Shown piece after piece: positions 29,579 to 38,986 of a stretch of 64,000 nt of DNA (its first letter is position 1; each line of letters begins with the position of its first letter). The position numbers and the translations under genes were made by a program. The notes beneath the pieces were generated by a model that saw only the letters and a list, made by a program, of their open reading frames with translations, was not told the DNA's origin and ran no database searches. Location of the stretch: NCBI RefSeq assembly GCF_002943525.1, contig NZ_CP025394.1, positions 6,215,001 to 6,279,000 of the forward strand, written 5' to 3'. The stretch is from Kitasatospora sp. MMS16-BH015 (GTDB lineage Bacteria; Actinomycetota; Actinomycetes; Streptomycetales; Streptomycetaceae).

Positions 29579-30361
29579 ATGCCGCCAGCCCGTGGAGACC
29601 ATGAAGCCCGCCGCGCCGAAGTCTCCGAGGCGGTGTGGCAGGTGCTGGCCGAACGCGGCTTCGGCGGCCTGACGCTGCGGGCGGTGGCCGGGCAGATGGG
29701 GGCCACGACCGGCCTGCTGACCCACTACTTCCCGAGCAAGCGTGCGCTGGTGGTCTACGCGTTGGACGTGCTGGCGCAGCGCACCGAGACGCGGGTGCGG
29801 CCGGCGGTCGAGGCGTTGGGGCGCTCGGCTTCCGGGGCACCGGGCTCCGGGGCACCGGGCTCCGGGGCGCCGGCTGCTGAGCGGCCTGGTGCTGCGGTGT
29901 CGGACGGTGGGGTGTCGGGTGGCTCGGCTTCGGGCGGCTCGGGGGCGGGTGGCTCGGCTTCGGGCGGCTCGGCGTCGGGGGTGGGGGCGGGCGGGTCGGT
30001 GTCGGGGTTGGCGATGCTGCGGGCGGTGCTGCTGGACGTCCTGCCGTTGGAGCCCGAGTCGGCGGCGAGCAACCGGATCTGGGTGGGTTCCTGGGACACG
30101 GCGCTGGCCGACCCGGAGCTGGCGGCGGAGCACGCGGAGCGGTACCGGCGGTCCCGGGCCCGGATGGCGGTGCACGTGGCGGCGGCGCAGGCGGCCGGGG
30201 AGCTGCCGGACGGGGTGCCGGCGGCGGATCTCGCGGCGGCGGCGCAGGGGTTCGTGCTGGGATTGGTGGTGCAGGCGCTGTTCGCTCCGGCCGAGTACCC
30301 GGCGGAGCGGCAGGTGGCGCTGTTGGACGGCTACTTGGACGGTCTGCGGGCGCGTCGGTAG
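29579..30361 (+). CDS. TetR-family regulator with a long Gly/Ser/Ala linker
   Basis: 260 residues. The helix-turn-helix is at about 14-60 (FGGLTLRAVAGQMGATTGLLTHYFPSKRAL). Residues about 83-143 are a low-complexity Gly/Ser/Ala/Pro insert, encoded by imperfect DNA repeats around GGCTCCGGGGC and GGCTCGG, placed where the first helices of the ligand domain normally connect. The C-terminal part (about 144-255) looks like a TetR ligand domain of the TetR_C_6 / BetI-like kind. The ATG has no ribosome-binding site but fits a leaderless start. Probable self-repressor and regulator of the divergent GNAT gene. Confidence 0.85.
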   Translation: MPPARGDHEARRAEVSEAVWQVLAERGFGGLTLRAVAGQMGATTGLLTHYFPSKRALVVYALDVLAQRTETRVRPAVEALGRSASGAPGSGAPGSGAPAAERPGAAVSDGGVSGGSASGGSGAGGSASGGSASGVGAGGSVSGLAMLRAVLLDVLPLEPESAASNRIWVGSWDTALADPELAAEHAERYRRSRARMAVHVAAAQAAGELPDGVPAADLAAAAQGFVLGLVVQALFAPAEYPAERQVALLDGYLDGLRARR

Positions 30362-30456
30362 GTGAGGGACCGGCGTGGGCGGGCCCCGGGGCGGGCGGCG
30401 CCGGTGCCGCTGGCGGGTGCGAGCCCGGTGGGGCTGCCGGCCTGGCAGAAACAGGG

Positions 30457-30532
30457 TGGTGCCCCCAGCAGGATTCGAACCTGCGACCTACCGCTTAGAA
30501 GGCGGGTGCTCTATCCGCTGAGCTATGGGGGC
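30457..30532 (-). tRNA. tRNA-Arg (anticodon TCT)
   Basis: Complete cloverleaf on the minus strand: acceptor GCCCCCA pairs with TGGGGGC, D-arm AGCTCAGCGGATAGAGCA, anticodon stem CCGCC/GGCGG-like with loop CTTCTAA giving anticodon TCT, T-arm GGTTCGAATCC. The 3' CCA is encoded (30457-30459). It reads the rare codon AGA. Confidence 0.95.
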
Positions 30533-31258
30533 GTGGCGGGCATCCGCCCGGGGTGGGCGTCGGCCGGATGGGGGCGGTGAACCCTCGCCCTGCCCGCGAC
30601 AGGATGTTCCGGGACAGGATAAGGGGGCCGCGATACTCCCCTTGGTCTTCCGGCACCGCGCCGGGAGTGTCGACCTCGGTGAGCGGTCCGATAATCGCAG
30701 GTAAGCGGCTGGGTATGCAGCGGTCTGACGGGTTCCGACGCGGGACGTTGTGCAGTCGTTACGGGGCTGTCGCCCCACCCGTTATGGATTCGGTGCGGAC
30801 AATGCCCGGGAAGACCGGCCGGGTGGGGGCGGATTTCGCTCCCGGGGCCCGTTCCGCCGGTCGGATGAACGGGCTCCGACCTGCTGTGCGGCCGTCCGTT
30901 CGGGCCACCTGCACAGGATCGTGATCGGATCGTAGGCACCCGTGTACAGCGCGTACAGAGCGGTGGACGGTGGCCATCGGCGCGGGTGACGCGCGGCTCG
31001 CGGCGGCCTCCTGCAGGGTGCCCTTAGTTGTCATGCTCGGGGAAGGGGGTGCTTCTGCCCCCTTTGGGGGGTCTGGTCGGGGTAAAGCCCGGAAGGGTCA
31101 TTTCCGAATCCGTTTCACTCCGGAGAGTGACCTGACATATCCACATGCCCGGGTTATCCACAGATTTTCGTTGGAGCTGGCGGGTTTTCGGTCGGTGGGT
31201 CACTCTCCTCGCATCGGCGATTCCGCTGGGTGATTCCCGAAGGGACGGAGGGTGTTCC
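30533..31258. other. Intergenic region between tRNA-Arg and ssb, with DnaA-box-like sites
   Basis: 726 nt without a credible gene. Near its right end: TCACTC-CGGA-GAGTGA inverted repeat (31115-31130), ATATCCACA (31137-31145), and a perfect TTATCCACA (31154-31162) in the same orientation 17 bp apart, then GTCACTCTCC (31199-31208), which is complementary to 31122-31131. A CCCCC-TTT-GGGGG hairpin is near 31058-31070. I see no promoter I can assign in the left half. Confidence 0.6.
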
Positions 31259-32104
31259 GTGAACGAGACCTCGGTGACGATGGTCGGCAATGTGGCGTCC
31301 GGGGTGAGCTACAAGCAAACCCCGGCCGGAGTGCCGGTGGCGAACTTCCGAATGGCGACGACCGAGCGCCGTTTCGATCGCTCGGCCGGCGATTGGATCG
31401 ACGGCGAGACGATCTGGGTCACCGTGGTGGCCTGGCGCTGGCTGGCCACCAATGTGGTGAGTTCGCTCAACAAGGGCGATCCCGTGGTGGTGAGCGGGCG
31501 GCTGAGAGTCCGGGAGTGGGGCGAGGAGGAGAAGAAGCACACCGCGATCGAGATCGACGCCCGCGTGGTGGGCCACGATCTGGGGCGCGGCACCTCGGCC
31601 TTCCGCTGGGCGGTGCAGGCCCGGCCGGAGTTGGTGGCGGGGCGAGCGGGCCCTGAGGAGCAGCCCGTGCTCGCGGCGTCGGTATCCACGGCGGCGTCGG
31701 TGCCAGTCCCGGCGGCCGCGGCGGTCGGGGTGCCGCCGGGCGAGGTGGTTCCGCCCCCGGTGGTGGCTGTTCCGGCTCCGGCGGCGAGGGCTGCGCCGCT
31801 GGCGGCAGCCCCGGCCGCCCCTGCTCCGGCACCCCTGCCCGGTGGGGCGGAGCCGGTCGAGGATGCGTTGCCCGCCTGGATCGTGGCGGCGGTCGAGGGC
31901 CGTCGGGCGGAGGGGGTGGTCATCGGTGGCAGTGGCATCAGCAGCGGCATCAGCAGTGGTGCCGGCGATGCCCTCGGCGGTGGCACCGACCCGGAGGTCC
32001 GGGCTGCCGGCGCGGTCGTCCAGGCGGCGGAGGAGGTGATCGGTGCGGCACGGGAGGATGCCGATGGTGACATTGCGTGTACCGACCGTGTCCCGGTGGG
32101 TTGA
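31259..32104 (+). CDS. ssb: Single-stranded DNA-binding protein with long Ala/Pro tail
   Basis: 281 residues. The OB fold is at about 1-112: NETSVTMVGNVASGVSYKQT, FRMATTERRFDR, WVTVVAWRWLATNVVSSLNKGDPVVVSGRLRVREW and TAIEIDARVVGHDLGRGTSAF. The tail (about 120-281) is rich in Ala, Pro, Val and Gly, and the C-terminus reads CTDRVPVG. The acidic tip (DDDIPF-like) that recruits repair and replication partners is absent. This is therefore an accessory SSB, not the replicative one. GTG 31259 has GGAGG 8 nt upstream. DnaA-box-like sites lie upstream. Confidence 0.88.
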   Translation: MNETSVTMVGNVASGVSYKQTPAGVPVANFRMATTERRFDRSAGDWIDGETIWVTVVAWRWLATNVVSSLNKGDPVVVSGRLRVREWGEEEKKHTAIEIDARVVGHDLGRGTSAFRWAVQARPELVAGRAGPEEQPVLAASVSTAASVPVPAAAAVGVPPGEVVPPPVVAVPAPAARAAPLAAAPAAPAPAPLPGGAEPVEDALPAWIVAAVEGRRAEGVVIGGSGISSGISSGAGDALGGGTDPEVRAAGAVVQAAEEVIGAAREDADGDIACTDRVPVG

Positions 32105-32958
32105 GCCCCGCCGCCCCCGCCAGGGCGGCACTTCCCGGGGCGAAGAGTGCGCACCGGCAGGGCTCGCCTGATTGCCGGTGGGATTCTGTTGAGCCGTCAA
32201 CTCAACTCGTGGTGCAGCTCCTTGATAACAATACAGATACGAGGCCTTGCCCCGGCCCGGCCGGACCGTTTGGCGCGGCCCCGGCTCAATAGGTCCCGGC
32301 ATCACGCGGGGCGCCTCGGCGCGCTCCGCGGCCCCGCATTGCGGAGCCCTCCGGCGGTGGGCCCGGTCCGCTGCAACGGATCATTCATCCCCACCCGCCG
32401 GAGGTGCCGCCCGTCGGATATCCACCCGCTGTCATGATCGCGTCCGCCGGGTCGGCGGACGCGGAATCCCGGCGGCCGGGCCGGCGGGCACCGCGCTTCC
32501 GGCGAGTCCGGGGGTGCCCGAGATGTCGTGCGGTCGGTGCGGTCGGTGCGGCTCGGGGCGTCCTGGAGCGTCCTGGGTTCGCGGCCGCGGTGCGGCTCTG
32601 GTGTGGGTTCGGCTCCTCCGCGGCTCGGCGCGAGCCGGCGGGCTGGGTGTCGACGAGTCCGGGCGTCGGGGCTCCCGGCGTACGCCGGGGCATGGCCGTC
32701 GTCCGGCCCGCCCCCGCTGCTCGGGGCAGAGCGGGGCTGCTCGGGCAGGGGCGGCCGTACCGGCGGTCCGGGTGGTGGCCGGGCCCGCGCGCCCGCGTGG
32801 CCTGCGAGGCGGCGGAGGTCACCGGGCCCGTCGTGGGCGGCCCGTCGCTCCCCGGGGTGGATGCCAGGCCCGGAACTCGGTGCGGGAGGCCCGGCGGGGT
32901 GCGGCACAATGGAAAGGTTGCAACTCGAATACACCCGACGACGCCGGAGCGATCTCAC
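32105..32958. other. Intergenic region between ssb and ettA
   Basis: 854 nt. Open frames on both strands are Arg/Gly/Pro-rich and show no family; I regard them as GC shadows. An AT-richer island (32219-32243) and a GTTGAG…CTCAAC inverted repeat (32188-32206) could mark a promoter. A short 9-bp tandem pattern (GGTCGGTGC) occurs near 32528-32556. ettA may have a long leader, but I see no defined riboswitch. Confidence 0.4.
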
Positions 32959-34623
<1,665 letters not shown>

Positions 34624-34634
34624 CCTCCGCGGCG

Positions 34635-34666
34635 CCGTGCGGCGGGCAGCGACGCCCGCCGCACGG
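34635..34666 (+). terminator. ettA terminator hairpin
   Basis: Perfect 13-bp stem CCGTGCGGCGGGC/GCCCGCCGCACGG with a 6-nt loop, starting 11 nt after the ettA stop. Confidence 0.8.
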
Positions 34667-34786
34667 TGTACGCGTAGGCGCAACGCACGCGCAACACCGG
34701 CCCGGCAGGCTGCCCACGGAGGCGGTCGGCCGGGCCGCCGCCCGCACTGAGCTCCTTGCGGGCCGTCAAGCTTGAGGAGAGCGCTC

Positions 34787-35245
34787 GTGGCACGCCACAT
34801 CTACGCCTGCCCCCTGCGGTGGTCCGACATGGACGCCTTCGGACACGTGAACAACGTGGTCTTCCTGCGCTACCTGGAGGAGGCCCGGATCGACTTCATG
34901 TTCACCCAGGCCGCCGCCGCCGGCGCCGGTGAGTTCGCGGGTGGCTCGGTGGTGGCCCGGCACGAGATCGACTACAAGCGCCCGCTGGTGCACCGGCCCG
35001 CCCCGGTCACCATCGAGACCTGGGTGACCAAGATCGGCGGCGCCTCGCTGACGGTCTCCTACGAGATCAAGGACACCGCCGAGGACGGCACCGAGACGGT
35101 CTACGTCCGCGCCTCCACCGTCGTCGTCCCCTACGACCTGGCCGAGGGCCGGCCGCGCCGGATCAGCGCCGTGGAGCGCGAGTTCCTCGGCCGCTTCATG
35201 GACGCTGCGGAGGACGCGGTCGAGCCGCAGGCCGTCGCGGCCTGA
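34787..35245 (+). CDS. Acyl-CoA thioesterase (4HBT hotdog fold)
   Basis: 152 residues of the 4-hydroxybenzoyl-CoA thioesterase group: RWSDMDAFGHVNNVVFLRYLEEAR with the catalytic-region Asp16 and the GHVNN motif (19-23), then the long helix and VVARHEIDYKRPLVH strand. It probably hydrolyses acyl-CoA thioesters in the cytoplasm. GTG 34787 has GAGGAG 8 nt upstream; the TTG at 34772 would place the ribosome-binding site inside the gene. It lies between ettA and an unknown gene. The last codons form one arm of a perfect 28-bp hairpin that is completed after the stop. Confidence 0.9.
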   Translation: MARHIYACPLRWSDMDAFGHVNNVVFLRYLEEARIDFMFTQAAAAGAGEFAGGSVVARHEIDYKRPLVHRPAPVTIETWVTKIGGASLTVSYEIKDTAEDGTETVYVRASTVVVPYDLAEGRPRRISAVEREFLGRFMDAAEDAVEPQAVAA

Positions 35246-35271
35246 CGGCCTGCGGCTCGACCGCGTCCTCC
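35209..35271. terminator. Perfect 28-bp hairpin spanning the thioesterase stop codon
   Basis: Arms 35209-35236 and 35244-35271 are perfectly complementary with a 7-nt loop; the TGA stop (35243-35245) sits at the loop/right-arm junction. The left arm is coding. Acts plausibly as terminator; no T-run. Confidence 0.8.
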
Positions 35272-35423
35272 GGGCACGCTCCCGGAGCACCGGGTGCTCC
35301 CGGCCACTGGCCCATGCCTGCCAGTGGCGACCGTCGGCCCGGTGACTCTCCGGGCCCCGACCGTCCCCGCACCCCACCGTTCGCCCCCACTGTCCACCCC
35401 CACGACCTCAGTGAGCTGATCCG

Positions 35424-36134
35424 TTGACCACGAACACCAGCCTTCCGCTCGCCGACTCCGGGGAGGCCGCCGACCTCGTCGCCTTCCTGACCCGCCTGCT
35501 GCGCTTCGACCGGGCGGCGGCCGTCCGGCTGCAGGCCGTGGCGGGCGGCGGGGGAGCCGACCCGGTGGGGGCGGACGGCGTGGTCGCGGTGTTCGGGCGG
35601 CTGCCGCTCGGGAGCACGGGGGCGTTGGCGATCCGGACGGCCCGGCTGGCCAGGTTCGACTCGGCGGTCGACCTGACGGTCTCCGCCGGGCAGTTGCTCG
35701 AGGGCGTGGACACCGAGGCGGCCGAGCTCCGGCTGCCCGCGCCGGTCACCGGCCCGTCCTGGGCCGGTCTGCTGCCGCCCCGGGCGGGATGGGAGCTGGT
35801 GGGTGAGCCCGCCGCCCTGGCCGTGGCGCCGGAGGTGACGGCCGCCGTCCGGGAGTTCCGCGAGCGCAGCGAGGCCGTCCCGGAGCACCACCGCACCCGA
35901 ACCGTGCTAGACGGCCTGGCGGACGAGATCTGGGCCCGCCCCCTCGCCGCTCAGCCCGAGCTCCCGCTGCGGGCGGCCCACGCGGCCTACGTGATCGGTT
36001 TCCTCACTCCGCAGTCCACGCTGACGGTCCATCGGGCCGGCGCCTGGCGCCGCCTCAGCTGCCCGGCCGGTTCGATCGCCGTCCGCAGCACGGCAGCCCT
36101 CGGGGCGGGCCTGGGCCTCACGCCCCTGCGGTAG
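35424..36134 (+). CDS. Conserved actinobacterial protein of unknown function
   Basis: 236 residues, acidic and helical in the first 50 residues (ADLVAFLTRLLRFDRAAAVRLQAV), with no signal peptide or membrane segment and no motif I recognise. The sequence is not low-complexity and has normal codon use, with ordered hydrophobic segments such as WAGLLPPRAGWELVGE and AAYVIGFLTPQSTLTVHRAGAWRRL, so I believe it is real. The start is a TTG at 35424; no in-frame ATG or GTG lies nearby, and the ribosome-binding site is weak (GTGAGC). It follows the thioesterase in the same direction after its hairpin. Confidence 0.7.
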   Translation: MTTNTSLPLADSGEAADLVAFLTRLLRFDRAAAVRLQAVAGGGGADPVGADGVVAVFGRLPLGSTGALAIRTARLARFDSAVDLTVSAGQLLEGVDTEAAELRLPAPVTGPSWAGLLPPRAGWELVGEPAALAVAPEVTAAVREFRERSEAVPEHHRTRTVLDGLADEIWARPLAAQPELPLRAAHAAYVIGFLTPQSTLTVHRAGAWRRLSCPAGSIAVRSTAALGAGLGLTPLR

Positions 36135-36261
36135 CCGTCCGGGCGGGGATTCGGGCCACGTGCGCCCGCCTCCCACCGGCCCGATCGACCCTCCCACCGG
36201 CCCGCCGGGAGCCCCCGGCGGGGTCCGGCCGGCGCCTCGGGCGCCCCGCCCCGGCCGGCGG

Positions 36262-36666
36262 TCAGCCGGCGGTGTTGACCATCGAGGCGGCGGCGTAGGT
36301 CAGGTAGTCCCAGAGCTGCTCCTCGGCCTCGGCCGGGAGGCGCAGCTCGTCGACGGCGACGCGCATGTGCTTGAGCCAGGCGTCGTGGGCGGCCTGGTCG
36401 ACGCGGAACGGGGCGTGCCGCATCCGCAGGCGCGGGTGGCCGCGGTGGTCGCTGTAGGTGCGGGGGCCACCCCAGTACTGCATGAGGAAGAGGGCCAGCC
36501 GCTCCTCGGCCGGGCCGAGGTCCTCCTCCGGGTACATCGGGCGCAGCAACTCGTCCTCGGCGACACCCTGGTAGAAGCGGTGCACCAGCCGCCGGAAGGT
36601 CGGCTCTCCGCCGACGGCGTCGTAGAAGGTCTCCTCGGGAAGCGTGCCACGCCGGATCTCAGTCAC
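36262..36666 (-). CDS. glbO: Group II truncated haemoglobin (trHbO type)
   Basis: 134 residues; close to mycobacterial trHbO in its core: FYDAVGGEPTFRRLVHRFYQGVAEDELLRPMYPEEDL, LALFLMQYWGGPRTYSDHRGHPRLRMRHAPFRV. The GHPRLRMRH segment includes the proximal haem histidine, Tyr in RFYQGV is the B10 residue and the WGGP motif carries the group II aromatic. Roles proposed for the family are oxygen or NO chemistry and redox protection. GTG 36666 is chosen because the protein then starts like homologues; the longer reading to 36702 runs into the ABC operon terminator. Confidence 0.92.
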   Translation of the reverse strand: MTEIRRGTLPEETFYDAVGGEPTFRRLVHRFYQGVAEDELLRPMYPEEDLGPAEERLALFLMQYWGGPRTYSDHRGHPRLRMRHAPFRVDQAAHDAWLKHMRVAVDELRLPAEAEEQLWDYLTYAAASMVNTAG

Positions 36667-36685
36667 CCGACCATGGTCGCAGACG

Positions 36686-36730
36686 CCCGAGGGGGCGTAC
36701 ACCGAGACTTTCGGCGTACGCCCCCTCGGG
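36686..36730 (-). terminator. Terminator of the ABC-2 exporter operon
   Basis: Perfect 15-bp stem (36686-36700 with 36716-36730); the loop can close further by CCGA/TCGG. It lies between the permease stop and the downstream haemoglobin gene. Confidence 0.8.
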
Positions 36731-36768
36731 GCCGGCTGGCAGTTCCCGCCGGTGCCGGCGGGCGACGG

Positions 36769-37911
36769 TTACGCGTCGTCCCAGCGGAAGAACTTCCAGG
36801 AGATCGCGGTCAGCACGGCCGCGAAGAGCAGCAGCCCGCCCATCGAGGGCAGGATGTCCATCACCCCGCCGCCCTTGGTCAGCACCGACTGCGCGGAGGT
36901 GACCAGGTAGCGCAGCGGCAGCACCCGGGAGACGTCCTGGAGCCAGGTCGGGGCGCCGTCGAGCGGGAAGAACGCCCCGGCCAGGAAGGACATCGGCAGC
37001 ACGATGACCTGGTTGATGCCGTTGGCAGCCTCCTCGCTCTTGGCGATCGAGCCGGTGAGCAGGCCGATCGACATGAAGGCGATGGTGGAGCAGACCACGA
37101 CCGGGATGACCAGCGGCCAGTTGCCGGTCAGCTTGAGGCCGAAGAACGGCGTGGTGGCCACCACCAGGAAGATCGCGGTCTGGGCGAGCGAGACCGCCAC
37201 CGAGACGGTGACCCGGGCCGCGACCACCGCGCCGATGCTGACCGGCGCCAGCCGCAGGCGCCGCAGCACCCGCTTCTTGCGCCAGTTCACCAGCGTGAAC
37301 GAGGTGCCGAAGACGGCACCGGTGGCGATCGCCCAGCCCAGCAGACCCGGCGTCAGGTACTGGATCGGCTTGAGCGACTCGTCCTCGACCTGGGCGAGGC
37401 TGAGCGCGTACTTGGGGGCCTGGCCGGTGGCGGCCAGGTTGGCGCCGTTCACCAGGTCGCCGGCGATGGTCTGGACGACGCCGGACTTGACCTGGTCGGA
37501 GGCGCTGTAGCGGACGGTGATCCTGCCGTCCGCGTCCTGCTCGATCACGCCGTCCAGGTCGCCCTTGCGGAGCTTGGCCAGGGCCGCGTCGGCGTCGGTG
37601 TACTTGGTGACGGCGATGCTCTTGTCGAGCTTTGCCCGGGCGTCGGCGGGCAGCCCGTCGAGCACCTGCACCTGGCCGACCTCGCCGAACTTCACGTGCG
37701 AGGCTCCGGCGCTCTTGAAGAGGGCCCCGAAGAGCAGCAGGAACATCAGCGGCATGGCCAGGGTGAAGAACAGCGCGGTGCGGTCGCGCACGAACCCGAG
37801 CATCATCACCCGGGAGAGGCTGACGAAGGAGCTGGCCCGCTCCGACGACTCCGCGTCGCGCGGCGCGGAGCCCTTGGGCCCGGTGGCCGGGCTTTCCGTG
37901 GCGGCGCTCAT
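36769..37911 (-). CDS. ABC-2 type exporter permease
   Basis: 380 residues. One N-terminal membrane segment (about 45-66, ALFFTLAMPLMFLLLFGAL), a large extracytoplasmic domain (about 70-190), then five segments in the C-terminal half (from QYLTPGLLGWAIATGAVFG to MGGLLLFAAVLTAISW). The motif around VIVLPMSFLAGAFFPLDGAPTWLQ is the ABC-2 signature near the fifth segment. It overlaps the ATPase gene by 4 nt (ATGA), so they are translationally coupled. Substrate unknown; drugs, lipids or peptides are possible for this DrrB-like class. Confidence 0.9.
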   Translation of the reverse strand: MSAATESPATGPKGSAPRDAESSERASSFVSLSRVMMLGFVRDRTALFFTLAMPLMFLLLFGALFKSAGASHVKFGEVGQVQVLDGLPADARAKLDKSIAVTKYTDADAALAKLRKGDLDGVIEQDADGRITVRYSASDQVKSGVVQTIAGDLVNGANLAATGQAPKYALSLAQVEDESLKPIQYLTPGLLGWAIATGAVFGTSFTLVNWRKKRVLRRLRLAPVSIGAVVAARVTVSVAVSLAQTAIFLVVATTPFFGLKLTGNWPLVIPVVVCSTIAFMSIGLLTGSIAKSEEAANGINQVIVLPMSFLAGAFFPLDGAPTWLQDVSRVLPLRYLVTSAQSVLTKGGGVMDILPSMGGLLLFAAVLTAISWKFFRWDDA

Positions 37912-38825
37912 GCGCGGTACTCCCGTCCGGTCAGCTGGAGGAAGACGTCCTCCAGGGTGGCGCCGCGGACTTCCAGGCCGCGCAGGGCGTTGTTGTCCGC
38001 GAGGACGGAGAGCACCGGACCGGGGGCACGGGTGGAGAGGGCGAGCGAGACGCCGTTGTCCTCAAGGTTGGCGAAGTCGGCGCCCGCCGCCGTGAGCAGC
38101 GAGTCGGCCGCTTCGGTGGTGAGCAGGCCCGATTCGACGCTGACCCGGACGGTGTCGTCGATCTCGCGAACCAGCGCCTGCGGGGCGCCGGTCTTGAGCA
38201 CCTTGCCGTGGTCCATCACCGAGACGCGGTCGCAGAGCACCTCGGCCTCGTCGAGGTAGTGGGTGGTGAGCACCACCGTGCGGCCCTCGGCGTTGATGTC
38301 GCGCAGCAGGTCCCAGAGGTTGCGCCGGGCCTGCGGGTCGAGCCCGGTGGTCGGCTCGTCCAGGAAGACCAGCTCCGGGTCGTGGGCGAGCGCGCAGGCG
38401 ATGGAGAGGCGCTGGGCCTGCCCGCCGGACATCTTGTCGGTCAGCACCGAGGCGGAGTCGGTCAGCCCGACCCGCTCCAGCATCGCGTCGGCCCGCTTGG
38501 GCCCGACGCCGTAGAAGGAGGCGAAGGTGCGGATGGTCTCCCGCGCCGTCAGCTTCACGAAGAAGGCCGAAGCCTGGAACTGGACCCCGATCCGGGGCAG
38601 CAGCTTGGGGTTGCGCGGCCAGGGCGCCATGCCCAGCAGCTCGATCCGGCCCTCGTCGGGCTCGCGGATCCCCTCCAGGATCTCCAGCGTGGTGGTCTTG
38701 CCGGCCCCGTTCGGGCCCAGAATTCCGTAGAACTCCCCCGGTTCGACGGTGAGAGACACCCCGTCGACCGCTTGTACGTCCCCGTACCGCTTCCGGATCC
38801 CGTCAGCGGATATTGCAGCAGTCAT
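37908..38825 (-). CDS. ABC exporter ATP-binding protein (DrrA-like)
   Basis: 305 residues. Walker A GPNGAGKTT (about 40-48), Q loop VQFQAS, signature MSGGQAQRLSIACAL, Walker B LVFLDEPTTGLDP and H-loop TTHYLDEAEVLC. The C-terminal part (about 225-305, ending TLEDVFLQLTGREYRA) is the regulatory tail common in DrrA-type exporters. It energises the overlapping permease gene at the cytoplasmic membrane. ATG 38825 is chosen by the family start (ISADGIRKRYGDVQAVDG). No regulator is adjacent. Confidence 0.93.
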   Translation of the reverse strand: MTAAISADGIRKRYGDVQAVDGVSLTVEPGEFYGILGPNGAGKTTTLEILEGIREPDEGRIELLGMAPWPRNPKLLPRIGVQFQASAFFVKLTARETIRTFASFYGVGPKRADAMLERVGLTDSASVLTDKMSGGQAQRLSIACALAHDPELVFLDEPTTGLDPQARRNLWDLLRDINAEGRTVVLTTHYLDEAEVLCDRVSVMDHGKVLKTGAPQALVREIDDTVRVSVESGLLTTEAADSLLTAAGADFANLEDNGVSLALSTRAPGPVLSVLADNNALRGLEVRGATLEDVFLQLTGREYRA

Positions 38826-38905
38826 GAGCTGGACTTTAGGCCCTCGGACGGCCCCGGCGGAATCGGCTTGAGCGATGCTTGAGGGAGGCCAGGATCGGCC
38901 TCCCC

Positions 38906-38943
38906 CGAGCAACGCCCGAGCAACGCCCGAGCAACGCCCGAGC
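38906..38943. repeat. 11-bp tandem repeat, about 3.4 copies
   Basis: CGAGCAACGCC repeated three times from 38906, plus a partial fourth, upstream of the ABC ATPase gene. Confidence 0.75.
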
Positions 38944-38957
38944 TTCGTTCAAGGTCG

Positions 38958-38982
38958 GGTGCGACGCACCGTCAGCTGACGG
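38958..38982. terminator. Two adjacent palindromes after the FHA gene
   Basis: GGTGC-GAC-GCACC (38958-38970) followed directly by perfect CCGTCAGCTGACGG (38969-38982), just beyond the FHA stop codon. Candidate terminator of the PknG operon, or an operator of the ABC exporter operon. Confidence 0.4.
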
Positions 38983-38986
38983 CGGA

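Noticed and set aside
28946..30175. A 409-residue GNAT protein
   Set aside because: Its first 220 residues are antisense to the divergent TetR gene. A good ribosome-binding site places the start at 29509.
31137..31162. Chromosomal replication origin
   Set aside because: Only two DnaA-box-like sites are present, and dnaA, dnaN or gyr genes are absent. A regulatory role is more likely.
30457..31258. Integrated element at tRNA-Arg
   Set aside because: No integrase, excisionase or second tRNA 3'-end copy is visible in the flanking DNA within this window.
32404..32958. 185-codon N-terminal extension of EttA
   Set aside because: EttA orthologues begin at the AEYIYTMRKVRK sequence, and the extension is Arg/Gly/Pro-rich without a fold.
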